Assembly (NCBI GenBank): GCA_025765595.1
Contig: JAIVFH010000256.1
Span: 1 to 38,552, forward strand
DNA: 38,552 nt
Reading direction: 5' to 3'
Source: Obelidium mucronatum
Lineage: Eukaryota > Chytridiomycota > Chytridiomycetes > Chytridiales > Chytriomycetaceae
Below are positions 1 to 10,709 of the stretch, piece after piece. Made by a program: the position numbers and the translations under genes. Positions within the stretch are counted from its first letter, which is position 1, and each line of letters starts with the position of its first letter. Below the pieces are notes generated by a model. That model saw only the letters and a list, made by a program, of their open reading frames with translations. It did not search any database and was not told the DNA's origin.

Positions 1-3000
1 GCCATTTTTCTCAAACACATTTGGACTATCTTGTTGAATTGGGCGATAGATTAAACCTACCTCACTTGAACTCTTCTGATCAATCGCGACTGCTAGCAAT
101 GATGAGTTCGTTCGTTCAAGTCGAACAACAAAAGCGGTCTGTTGATGAGAATGGAAGTCGATTTGTCTTTTTTGCACGACTTTTCGTGGCAACAGAACGT
201 GTTGCGGATATTTCCACTCTTTGCTCTAGAGATATATCTTGGGCATTTTTCTCAGATTCGCAGGTATTTAATTCAGTTGTTCCGTATGTGCCGCCCTTAG
301 AAACTTTGAATAGGACTTCCTCGTGGATTTTGTTTCCCAAACTTTTGGAGGAAAGCCTTTGTGGAAAGACGTTCGTGCTCTCGGCATGGGATTCTGGTTA
401 AAAAACACAGAGTCTTTGGTAAGATTAGGTGACAATGATAAATACTAAGGAATACTTAGCGTCGACAAATTGAATCCATAGCACGGAATCATTATATGGC
501 GAAAGAAGACAAGGACCCAGTAGATTGCGCTTTGTTCTATATGCTTGAGGAAAAAAAACGTGCTGCTTGGACTTTGGAAACTTGCCAGCACCCATCCTGA
601 AGCCGGTGCTATGTTGAAGTTTCTGGCCAACGATTTTGCCGAAGACAGGTGGCAAAAAGCGGCTGTAAAAAACGCATTCGCTTTACTGGGAAAGCAACGA
701 TATGGTAAAACAATCTTTTCACCGATTCAACTGATATTTCCCCAATTTTTAGAGTATGCGGTGGCATTTTTCTTGCTCGCCGACCGATTAAAAGACGCCG
801 TTAATGTATGCTTAAAGCATTTGAAAGATTTGCAGTTGGCTATTGTGCTATGTCGACTATTTGAAGGAGATGAGAGCCCCACATTAGTCGAAACTTTGAA
901 AACCTCAGTTTTACCAGATGCCTTCAAGGAGGGAGATAGATATCTGATCAGTATGATTTATACGCTCTTGAAGGAAAAAGAAATGGCGTTGAAGGCGACA
1001 ATGGTGTGTATTGTCTCGGCAAAACTCGTCTCTTAGCTAACACCCATGATAGATCCCGTTAGATAAGCTAGAGGATGCTCCGGAGTCTCTTTCTGAAAAA
1101 GATGTGATCGACCCACCATTGCTTGTGATTTATTCATACCTTCAGAAAAACTACAAGAGCATGCGAGTAAAGATCGAAAAAATACCTGTCAAGCGACAAT
1201 TCCAGTTTATGTCCAGCAGTGCCACTATTTACGAAAATATGGGCTGCCCGGGACTTGCCTTGGACATGTTGGAGAAAGTGGCAGAATTGAGCGCTGCTGC
1301 GATTACAGAAGACGCGCCATCTGTAGGCGGAATCATTTCCACTGGTTTGACTGGTTCTTCTGTTGACCAGCCAGTATCTAGCTCTAGTGCTGTCATGGAC
1401 TGGGGGGCTCCGGTCAGCCAACAAGCACCGGCAGCGAAAGCAATGGATTGGGGGGCTCCCGTTAGCCAACAGGCTCAACAGGCTCCGACTTCGCAAGGAA
1501 TGGATTGGGGGGCTCCTGTAAGCCAACAGGTGCCGTCAACGCAAGGAATGGATTGGGGGGCTCCTGTTAGCCAACAGACTCCGTCCTCGCAAGGAATCGA
1601 TTGGGGGGCACCAGCCTCGTCATCTGGAGGCATGGACTGGGGTGCGCCTGTTTCCTCTTCCAGTGGTATGGATTGGGGCGCTCCTGTGAAACCTAAGGCT
1701 GTTGACGCAATGGATGAATATGAAGCTTTCAAACGATCGATGCAGCAGCAGGAGTGTGATGAACCTGATGAGCTCGAACTTCTTGAGCGTGAATTGGAAC
1801 TTGCAGAAAGGAAGGCTAATGGTGGAAAAACTTTGGACGAACCTGCTGTCACTGATGAAGAAATCGTCCTCAACGACGATCAAAAGGCCAAGTTCGACAA
1901 AATCCACGAGTTCATTCGATTCCAAAAATGGAAACTGGCTGTTAGAATGATACACTCTTTACACAAATCTATCGCAGTGGTGTCACTGAACATGGATGTC
2001 CTTGGAGTGGATTCTACCTTTAAAGGATACTTTAATCTGGTTCAGACAGGAATTCAAAAGTTGGCTGAGAAAGCTGAAATGCCACTGGAAGTTATGGATT
2101 TAGTTATGACAACAAGATACAATGAAATGGATGCGTTTGTGGCTTTCGTGGAACTACCATGTTTTGCTTCCAACGAGCGCACAGCGAGTGCCTTTTCTTC
2201 TTTGCTGGTTGAAGGATCCAATCATCTGTCGACGCTGCTTTTTGGTGGCTCTGGCGATGATTCAAAATCCGTTGACCTCATTGTTGATTTTGCGAAGTAA
2301 GACTCCATCTTCCCTTGTAAATTTCATTAATTCTTTCATGCAAGGCGACTTTTATGGTCTATTATCAGATGGTATGAGAAGGAAGATTCTGGATTTTCTC
2401 CGATGGGGCTATCCGTTACATCTCAAACAGCAGCAACAGCTTTCCTGGCGTTAGCGGTCTGTTCAATCAGAACTAAAAACTACAGAGCTTTGTGGTGGAT
2501 CGCTGGTTTGAGCGATCGGTTTTTCGAAGTGCTGGTGGGAGGCGCCAAAAAGAAAAACTTGAAGCCGTTGATTATGGATCTATTGACTCATCGGGAGCCA
2601 ATTGTTTGTACACAAGCGATTATTTTCAGTCCATTCTAAACTATTTTTCAGATCCAACCAGATTCCGAGAGTGAAGATGATTCAGATGTGGATGACTACT
2701 TTGGTGAAGTTTCAGCAGAAAAGGCCCTTTTGGCCGAAGCACTTCTTGGTTCAATTGCGTTACAGCATATTGGCCTTGATTTTGAGATCTTTGTAAGGCA
2801 CTTGAAGGACGGGGGCAATGTTGATGAGGCTTATGGGTTTCTTTCTGAAGTTGTGTTGACTAAACTCTCAGCTATGTTATTTGAAATGCACGAACAAGTT
2901 CGATCAAAATGGTCTGGAAGTATGAAATTCAAAATATGTACGTTCTAGAATTTTGTCATCCTGAGTGGTTAGCATATTAATCCATTTTCATGTAGCGAAA

Positions 3001-4762
3001 CTCTCTTCATATTTGTTGAACAAATACTCACAGGGAGTTTGGGCCCTTATAAAGAGAACCGCAAACGTTAAGAAACTTGCGAGCTTGATTGTATCAGGCA
3101 AAACAGATGCATCCAGTAACGAGAAACCGATTGAACTGTTGTCACCAATGTCGAATACTCCCGAGGATCTTGTTTCTGACTCTCCAGAGGAAGGAACGCC
3201 AAAAAAGGCAATTCATGTATACGATGAAAGCAGTTACGAGACTGTGTTTAGAACTAAAGATATCATTGGAACATTTGTGATCAATCCCCTCGATCCCAAC
3301 AGCTTTGCGGTTGCCACTCATGAAACCATTGTAGAATTTGATTTGGATGCGTCGATGCGCTTCCACTCTGTAAGTTTTCGATGAACAAAATTGGGTTTTT
3401 GATCTCACACGTCAATTTTTGCTAGCGCCAAGAAGTACTGGCCAAGAGACGCGAATCTGTAGACGATCTGGCGATTAAATCTACTCAAAAAAAGTTTTTG
3501 GAACCAGTCAAGACTCTCCAAACCCTCAGAGTAGCCGAAACAGAACAAAGTTTGAGACGAAACCTCAGTTACGACTCTCTTCAGAAAGCCGTGAAAGACT
3601 CCATGATGGATTTGAGACGTCGAGGTGAACGATGCACTTGACTGATTTCTATTTTGCTGATACCTAGATGTACTTCAGACTCTGAACTTGATAGTGGCCG
3701 TCGAATCCACCGTGACGTTGTTGCAGTCTCGTCTCTAGAGGCTCACCCCAGCTTAAATTACTGTTTGTACTTAAAAAGCTGAAAATTATCCGCTTTAATT
3801 TTTATTTTTAAAATAGATTTGGCGGGTGTTGGAGATGGAAATATTGAGTCTATTGTGAAATTGTACCAGTTCGGCCAAAAAGGCAACTTAGTCTGTTATA
3901 ATAGCGGGACTTCTGCTCGCATCACGAAATGTCGGTTCGACCCATTCGGTGGCCGGTTTGGGTGTGCCGATGCGAAAGGAGAGCTTCGCTTGTGGAAATT
4001 TGATGCAACACAGCAATCATTGAGTCCCAGCCAAGTCATTTCTTGTCATTCAGCGATTACAAATGACTTTGCATTTATCAATTCCTCAACTTTAATTGCA
4101 ACTGCGGGTGTTTCATCGAACGGCAGGTTTGTTTGACTAAACTCACAGAAACGTGAATTCCACTCAACAAAAACTTCTCCCAGCAATATTTGCCTCTTTG
4201 ATACGCTTCTTCCAGCGCAGAAGTCCCGAATTAAGAGTTTCCATGTGACAGAAGGCGGTGCTTACTCTATTGCTCATACAAACAAATACCAATCTATTGT
4301 TGCTGGCGGAAAGAAGGGAGACATCTGTTGAGTCATAAACTTGTTTTTTTTTTCGGTTGGTCACCTTGCTAACTGCTCGACCAAGTCATCTTTGACATTC
4401 GTCAGATGAGACACCGCAAGACATTTCGGGCACATGACACTACCGTGAAATCGCTTTGTATCGACGAAGAAAATGGGCTTTTGATATCTGGTGCTTCTGG
4501 TGGTGACATCAAGGTTGGTTTGATTGTGATACCTTTTTTTGGCTGTGTTTAACTGAAGCATTGTAAGGTGTGGGATCTGAGCATGTTTAATAATGAGAAT
4601 TGGGGATCCGATGATGCAGCATTATCCCGTCAAGGAAAGTTCCCGGGTCACTCGGAAAAGGCTGGAGGAATATCATCTTATGGAGTCATGCAGATTGCCG
4701 TCAAAGACAACCGTATTTATGCTTGTGGAGCGGATGGGTCCTTGTCTCGTTGTAAGATGTAA
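1..4762 (+). CDS. RAV1: DmX-like / Rav1 family protein, V-ATPase assembly (RAVE) subunit, 5'-partial
   Basis: Rav1/DmX proteins scaffold the RAVE/rabconnectin complex that reassembles V-ATPase on endolysosomal membranes. The N-terminal WD40 part lies off the window. Inferred exons: <1-263, 314-418, 460-704, 753-1003, 1053-2296, 2345-2603, 2652-2937, 2996-3369, 3426-3624, 3679-3762, 3817-4126, 4184-4326, 4386-4513, 4568-4762. The spliced frame shows the Rav1 C-terminal core (DPVDCALFY, LLGLWKLASTHPEAGAMLKF, YAVAFFLLADRLKDAVNVC), then a MDWGAP repeat block, RRLLWSIIRWYEKE, and a C-terminal WD40 set (HPSLNYYLAG, LYQFGQKG, ITNDFAFINSSTLIATAG, IFDIRQMRHRKTFRAHD). Animal DmX has these C-terminal WD repeats; yeast Rav1 lacks them. 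One reading-frame break needs a one- or two-base indel near an A8 run at 551-558. Two introns use GTTTGT donors (2604, 3763). Family assignment is confident; individual splice sites are inferred. Confidence 0.9.
1395..1688 (+). repeat. In-frame minisatellite encoding seven MDWGAP(V) repeats
   Basis: Inside the large DmX/Rav1 exon. The unit (M/I)DWGAP(V/A) occurs seven times with spacers of 5-13 residues, mostly SQQ followed by Ala/Pro/Ser. At DNA level the core is ATGGATTGGGGGGCTCC with few differences. Copies 1-4 share the VSQQ spacer; the last three have Ser/Gly-rich spacers, so the first part looks recently amplified. The block lies in a low-complexity linker between the helical Rav1 core and the acidic region that follows. 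Confidence 0.95.
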
Positions 4763-4803
4763 TAAGACATGGAGCAAATAAAAAAAAGGTAGCTAGTTTA
4801 TTA
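4763..4803. terminator. Overlapping convergent 3' ends of the DmX/Rav1 and NOL6 genes
   Basis: Only 38 bp separate the plus-strand stop (4760-4762) from the minus-strand stop (4801-4803). A plus-strand AATAAA lies in GCAAATAAAAAA near 4778. On the minus strand the NOL6 TAA is followed directly by TAAAC, so AATAAA overlaps the stop codon. The two 3' UTRs must overlap unless they are extremely short. Confidence 0.6.
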
Positions 4804-7800
4804 CTCAAATGAACTTGAGACGGATGTGACAAGACCCAAACCCAAGCGCTCAAGCGCTGCCCCAATAGATGCATAATCTGGCTCAACCATAGCCCGCTTC
4901 TTCTTCTCCTTCTTGTTTTTTCCTCCCGCCTCTTTGTTTTTCTTGGATTTGATGTCTTCGACAGTTTCATTTGCGGCTTCTTCCAATACTGGCTTGACGC
5001 TATACGGCAGATTGACTCTCCAGGGCTGCAAAGGAACTACGATTTTCTTGTTCAATAATACTCCAATTCGATCGCAACCATTCACATCATAAAAGAATGC
5101 CATCGTTTCTCCAAAGGCTTGCTGTAGATCTTCTAGATATTTTTCCACAGGGTTGAACTCTTCCAAGAAACGCTGCAAGGGATCTTTGTCAAGGGCGGCC
5201 AGGTTCTTGAACTTGGACTTGCTTTTGGGCAGGCACTTGTCATCGTAACTTATGTTTTGGTGGTATTTAGACAGTTTGCTAGGGTCTAATTGAATAATGT
5301 AGTCGTAACCTTCGGTTGGAGTGATGAATATTTTCTGGACACAATATTCAAGGGTTAGCTTTCTTCTGAAAATGTTTGAAGGACTCACATCCACTTCTTC
5401 ATCATCTCCAACCATGACGGCTTCCTTCAAGAGCTTCAGCGAAGCTTTCGCCAAGTTGCTTGACTCTCTTCATTACAATCAAACTGGGTCCATCGTCAGT
5501 CCAAAAATGACCATGTCAAGTCATCCAACGTCGCCAAGTTCATCACAGCCTTTCGTTTTTTGAATTCTTCCTCTCCTGCTTCAGCTACAGCAGCATCTTC
5601 GATCTCTTGCTCCTCATCAGTCTTTCCAGTAAAGTTGAATCGAATCTGCGCCCTCATTTCTGTTGAGAGCTCATTCTTTTCAAACTCCACAACAAGAGGC
5701 TCACTCTCAAAGTCCCATTTCCAAAGCAGCTCCAACACACGCATGAATCCTGTGAATGCGCAGGCCGGTGCAGTTGGGTAAGGTGCATGGTCCACAAAGA
5801 CCTTGGTCACCAGAAGCTCAATCGCAACATCTGAAAAGTGCGGTGCCAGCCAATGTGCCGCCAGCCACCGCTTCACAAGCCGTACCGTTGTGCTCAACTG
5901 TGTGTATCGATAGTGAACGTTTTGGAAGCGGTTTGTGTGAGATGCAATTGCCCGGAATAGTTTGTCCACGTTTCGGAATCGGGTTGTAGCAGCATGGATG
6001 AGTGCACTGTCTTCTGTTCCTTGGGCTGTTTTCAGAGCTTTTGCAGACATGGGAACTTCGAGGCCTGTTCTTAACCTGGCACGGAAAGAGTATCCTGACG
6101 GCATTCGGACGTTCAGACAGCCGGATGATAGATCAGCAAGGTCTGGTTTTGTTACTGTGGCAAGGGCTCCGGATACTTTTTCAGCAATCAATTCGGCGAG
6201 TTTGATGTAAAAGGCAAGTTTCATGTGTTGAAGGGCTGGGATGGTTTCTGGCCATTTTGTACTGCTTTCAAAGTCAATCAAAACGTCCATGGCATCCTTG
6301 AGAATTGGAGTCAAGCGAGTTGTTTCCACTCCGGACGGCTGGGGAATAAAGACACTGGAGTAACGGAGGCCAGGATCGCATGCAATAACGCCCGTTATAT
6401 CCAAAGGAATTCCTTCCAGTCCTTTTATGGCCCGCGAGAATGCATTGAACGCTTCGGTTGCAGCAGAAAAACTTCCAGTTCTCTTTTCAGCTACGGCCCT
6501 TGATTCAACGCCTCCAAATTCATGAAGAAACTGAGTAAATTGACCACCCCAGAAACTTATATCCTCCGCTGGAACACTGATGTGTCGGCTGACAAGGTAA
6601 CTCGCCATTTGTCCTGTAATCAGAACTTTTCCTTCAGCGCTCCCATCAAAGTCCCAAACAACACTTTCCAAAATAGTTCCGTCGTTAAAGCGGCGCAGAG
6701 ACGATTTCGTTCCCCAAATACGCCTGAAGTTCTCAATCAAATTCTCATCTTCTCCACTTGCTGGCCCTTGCTCCACTGGCTCGTAAGCCGTTGCCGGGTT
6801 CAAAATGAGACCAATGAATACGGCAGACTCTTCATCGTCTTCTGGGACACTTTCATCTACTTCCCAAGCAATAGAAGGCTGGTGATTGACGTCAGATACT
6901 TTTATCAGTTGAGTTCGAGTTTTGATGGCCAGTTTAAGTAAGCGGGTAGTGAAATGTGAAAAGAATTGGCGCTTGGATGGAAAGTCGAGTTCGATGCTTG
7001 ACTTGTAGGCAGCGAAAGTGGATGGAATTTTGTTAATTCTGAAAAATATCTAGTTAATCATAACCACCCGAAAAACAGGCGGAACATACCGCAGCACCAG
7101 GTCATAATATCCAATTGGTTCAGTCAAGTTCTTGAGGAATATGGAATCAAATCTGTCACCTCCAAGATCCTTGAAAAGAGATAAACTTGCTTTCGCTTCA
7201 AATTGGAGCTGTTAACAAGAACAATTAGTTTCAAATGCCAATCGTGTGCAAACGTTTATACAAACATGATTTAACGCCGAAGCGTTCACAAAGGCAGCTA
7301 AATTAATTCGGCCTGTGGAATCAACGATAACACAATCAAATTGCTTTGTGAAAGATTGTGCAGAAAACTGAATGGAAAAGTTAGTTAAGATATGACCACA
7401 GGAATTCGACAGTTAACTCACGTCTGGGTGGTCAATGGGAAGCCCATTAGGAGTCATGAACAAAGGTTCTTCCGCAAAGTTGTGGTTGGCTATTGATTGG
7501 TTCGTCAGTTGAGCCAAATTGAATGTCAATGCACACACCGAGAAAATCAAGAGTCAATTTCACAATTTGGTAACTGCTAAAAGACTCCTTTAAGAATATG
7601 TCTGTGCTCTTGTTGACCTTGTTTCCAGATCCCATCAGATAGACGATTACAAGACTCCATAAGAATCCTCCAAATGAGGAAGAATCAAATCCTCTTTGGT
7701 TCAACCACACTTTGCCGAGCATAACAGCATCTCTGAAAGCTGAACACGATGCAGCTTGTTTGTGCAAAGCGTTGAGGTGACTGACGAGTGAAGTGTCCAT

Positions 7801-8671
7801 CAAAATACTGGAATTGTAGCGCGGTGTTGGGGGCAAATTCTCTGTCACAGTATTTCCTTCGCCACCAGCGGCCGATGCCGGTCTATTGTTGTTTCGAGAT
7901 GGTGCAAGCTTGTGAACTGGAAACAAGTCTGGGGCAATTACAGGAAGAATACGGATTTTGACGCCGCCTGGTCCACCCAAATGCCCAAAACCAACGCTTT
8001 TGTCTTCAGAAGCACTCGTAACAACAATGATCGGCCTCCGAGGATCTTTGTTGAGAAGCTCAAATGAAATATTTGAATACTGTTCAGTTTTCCGGAGAGC
8101 TGCTGCGATTACTGCGAGATAATATGCCCTCTTGTAGAAATATCTGTTGTTGACATGGTCTTTTTCTGTGAATATCGACTGTACGAATGATTCTCATCAG
8201 TACAGACGCGGTTTCAGGCATTTAACTCACACTGGGCATTTGAACTGCTAAATCCACGTTAAACCCGGCTTTCGACTTTACAATAGTCTTTACGAGATAG
8301 CTTCCAGCAATAAAGACCTTTTCCGGAGTCTGAAATGAAAACTTGTATTTGATGGCTTCTGCATCGGGCTTTGATGGGAATGGAACAATGACGCCTTGCT
8401 TTTTGAGCGCAGCCACTGCAGGACCCAAGTCCAGATCCTTCAGCGGCTTGCACGCATCGAGCACGGCCTTGATGCCGTGCAGCGCCTTGTCGAGGCTTCC
8501 CGTCTTTGCGTAGTCGAGCCCCGCCTCGTTCACGAGCTCTGCGATCTGCAGGCGGAACAAGTTGCTCTGGAACAAGTCCGTTGTTTCCTTCAGCGCCTGG
8601 ATTTCGTCGCTCGTCGGCGCTTTGAACTTCTTTGCCGCCGGCGGCGGCGGCGCTTCTTGGCTGCGCTTCAT
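4801..8671 (-). CDS. NOL6: U3 snoRNP protein, NOL6 / Nrap / Utp22 family
   Basis: NOL6/Utp22 acts in the nucleolar small-subunit processome that processes pre-18S rRNA. It has a non-catalytic poly(A)-polymerase-like fold. Exons (minus strand): 8671-8231, 8178-7539, 7489-7422, 7367-7266, 7208-7090, 7038-5389, 5334-4801. Recognisable blocks: YLAVIAAALRK, LPPTPRYNSSILMD, AVMLGKVWLNQRGFDSSSFG, FDCVIVDSTGRINLAAF, DHAPYPTAPACAFTGFMRVL, and C-terminal FNPVEKYLEDLQQAFGETMA then FFYDVNGCDRIGVL. About 1183 residues, normal for the family. The 54-nt intron at 5335-5388 is divisible by three and has a GCTAAC branch site, so a naive ORF reads through it. Two single-base frame breaks fall at 5503-5507 and about 5453-5455, inside the conserved WTDDGPS...LAKASLKLL segment. 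With both bases discounted the exon sum is divisible by three. A Lys-rich insert lies near the C terminus. Confidence 0.92.
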
Positions 8672-8968
8672 TTACGTTGTTTGTTTTTCGAAGAAAAAAA
8701 GAAAGAAAGAAATCAAAGACAGGGTCGCTGCCCCCCTGGTCGAAACACAACAGTTCCCTCCCTGGTCGAAAAATACATCTTGCGATTTTTTGTTTCGTTT
8801 TGAAGATCGTCTGCTCGTCCTTTTGCAAATCTCAACTGGCAAATTCCTCAAACTGCAGCGAGCCAGAAAACACTGTCAACCTCGACTCCTCCAGCCACCC
8901 ACGCAACAAATACACTCAAAAAATACCCCGATACTCAGCCAAACTCGCACAATTTTTATACTAGAAAA
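8672..8968. promoter_or_regulatory. Divergent intergenic region, NOL6 (-) and F-box/LRR gene (+)
   Basis: 297 bp between two divergent start codons. It contains an A-rich stretch near 8693-8715. I see no unambiguous TATA box or named factor site, so the region is called a shared promoter by position only. Confidence 0.4.
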
Positions 8969-9931
8969 ATGACGGCAGATCCCTCAAAACTTGTCCTGTT
9001 TGACGAATTGATTGAACAGATCCTCTCTTGGATCCATCCATCGAAAGTATTTCGCTTTCGCGCACTTTCCAGAATCTTTGACGCGAGACTATGCGCGTCT
9101 CTTCACTTTGCGCGATTGAATTTATCGCGTTTCCTTGTGCCACTCGGGAAAGGTTCCTCTTCTACTGACCTCACTCTCTCTTCATATGCCATGAACGACT
9201 TTGATAAACTATGGTGGAACCATTGGCCAAAAAACTTTAAGCAGGTCTACTCTGCAGCCTACATTCACCAGATATACAAGATTCAATGGCCTCATATGCT
9301 CACAGAAACACACATTCCAACCCAAATCTCCAACCTCGTCAATCTTACTCAATTGGACCTCACAGACTCGAATTTAGTGGGTCCAATTCCAGCCGATCTC
9401 ATGAAACTGACAAGGCTCCGGTTTCTTTCCCTTGCTGTCAACAAACTGAGTGGGGAAATCCCTCAAGAGATTGGGAATCTGGTTCATTTAACACACTTAT
9501 ATCTCGAAACAAATGAGTTTACTGGATCTATTCCGTCCTCCATAGGAAACTTGAAGAATCTACTTTACCTCTACCTCCACTCATCTAATTTGACTGGCGA
9601 AATTCCAGAATCTATCGGAAACTTGAAACAACTTGAACGCCTTACACTGCGCCACAACAAACTCAGCGGCACACTGCCTGTGTCTTTGTTCACAAACTGC
9701 ACACGGCTCACGCTGCTGTACCTCTATGGAAACCAAATCAGTGGCGTGATTCCCAAAGAGATTGGTTTATTAACGCGACTTCAACAGCTGAAAATGGGAT
9801 ACAATCGATTGGGAGGATATTTGCCACGAGAGTTGCTAGAATTGGTCCCGGGCTTAGTTGAATGTGACTTTGTAGGAAATCCTGGGTTAAAGTGTGATTT
9901 CAATGTTATACCTCAAGTCGTTCGGCTGTGA
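8969..9931 (+). CDS. F-box-like plus leucine-rich repeat protein (plant-type LRRs)
   Basis: Single-exon gene, 320 residues, start at 8969 (AAAATGACG). Residues about 9-45 (LFDELIEQILSWIHPSKVFR) resemble an F-box helix pair. From about residue 120 there are six to seven repeats of the plant-specific type, for example LSGEIPQEIGNLVHLTHLYL and LTGEIPESIGNLKQLERLTL. No signal peptide or membrane segment is visible, so it is probably intracellular. If the F-box is real, the protein could be an SCF substrate adaptor with the LRR as recognition surface; that is inference. The LRR call is firm, the F-box call weak. A poly(A) signal (ATAATAAA) follows at about 9943. Confidence 0.85.
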   Translation: MTADPSKLVLFDELIEQILSWIHPSKVFRFRALSRIFDARLCASLHFARLNLSRFLVPLGKGSSSTDLTLSSYAMNDFDKLWWNHWPKNFKQVYSAAYIHQIYKIQWPHMLTETHIPTQISNLVNLTQLDLTDSNLVGPIPADLMKLTRLRFLSLAVNKLSGEIPQEIGNLVHLTHLYLETNEFTGSIPSSIGNLKNLLYLYLHSSNLTGEIPESIGNLKQLERLTLRHNKLSGTLPVSLFTNCTRLTLLYLYGNQISGVIPKEIGLLTRLQQLKMGYNRLGGYLPRELLELVPGLVECDFVGNPGLKCDFNVIPQVVRL

Positions 9932-10059
9932 TTCGTCTTTCCTATAATAAATTTTTAACGAGAAAAGCAGAGAATTTCTTTTCAAAAAATGGTGTGCTGA
10001 ATATCAAACTCATAGAAAATTTTCGTGGTCATCCACATTCTCTTTTTTACTCTGATACT

Positions 10060-10560
10060 CCGAAACAGACGTATGCAATCCTCTGTTTCCGACGCCAATG
10101 TTACGAAGACCGCCAAAGGGAAGGGAAGGACTGGAACAACGGTTTGTACATAGTGCTGCCAGATTGCCCCCTCTTTAATGCGCCACGTTAGACATCCTTT
10201 GATAACGTTCCGTTGATTGTTGATGGCATCGCATTCACGGATATGCATGTTATGCCATTTGTGTGTGTTTCTGTGGAATAAAGCCTGGTTTGAAAGTAAT
10301 AATCCAGGAGGTGAGATTTGCGGAATCAGTCTAACATGGACTTTCTGCAGATTCTGATAGGGAATGGAACAAATATGAAAACCCTTCAAGCAATGCCGCG
10401 TTACGTGAAAGCTATTGGAGTTGGCATTCAAACCGATTTGCTGTGTGCAAAGTGAATTTGGAGACACGCTCGTCTGCCATTTGTGCCTTCGAGTCCCCAA
10501 TACACCTTCTGCCGGTATTCTATTTCTTTTGAGCCCTGAAAGTGGTGTGAAAATGGTTCT
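10060..10560 (+). pseudogene. Decayed fragment of a Crinkler-type NTPase-nuclease C-terminus
   Basis: This stretch lacks an intact ORF but resembles the 3' end of the full Crinkler gene at 19995-22510. The clearest match is about 10395-10545, which reads SNRFAVCKVNL exactly as in the full gene, then after a frame change a tail resembling NSPSGVILF. About 280 bp upstream, REGKDWNN resembles the AEVKDWSS nuclease motif of the full gene. Stops and frame changes interrupt it, so it is a relict. Divergence upstream of the match suggests descent from a paralogue, not a recent copy of the gene in this window. Confidence 0.65.
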
Positions 10561-10709
10561 TGAGAAAACTCCCTGAATGGTTCAACCAAATAAATCATTT
10601 ATAACGAAACTTTACTCTATTCTTATCAACATAGATGCTTCAAATGAAGCTGAAAAGAATAGACCTACTACTGTAAAACAAAACTCTACTGTAAACCCAT
10701 GAAAGAAAC

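Noticed and set aside
3625..3762. Apparent stop codon and frame change in DmX/Rav1 before the WD repeats
   Set aside because: Using the second acceptor (TTCAG at 3678) and a GTTTGT donor at 3763 gives a continuous frame with HPSLNYYLAG.
5496..6941. Plus-strand open frames antisense to NOL6
   Set aside because: They show no motifs and sit opposite strongly conserved coding sequence; shadows only.
9982..10500. 172-codon minus-strand open frame over the Crinkler relict
   Set aside because: No family resemblance, while the plus strand shows shared Crinkler words; treated as a chance frame.
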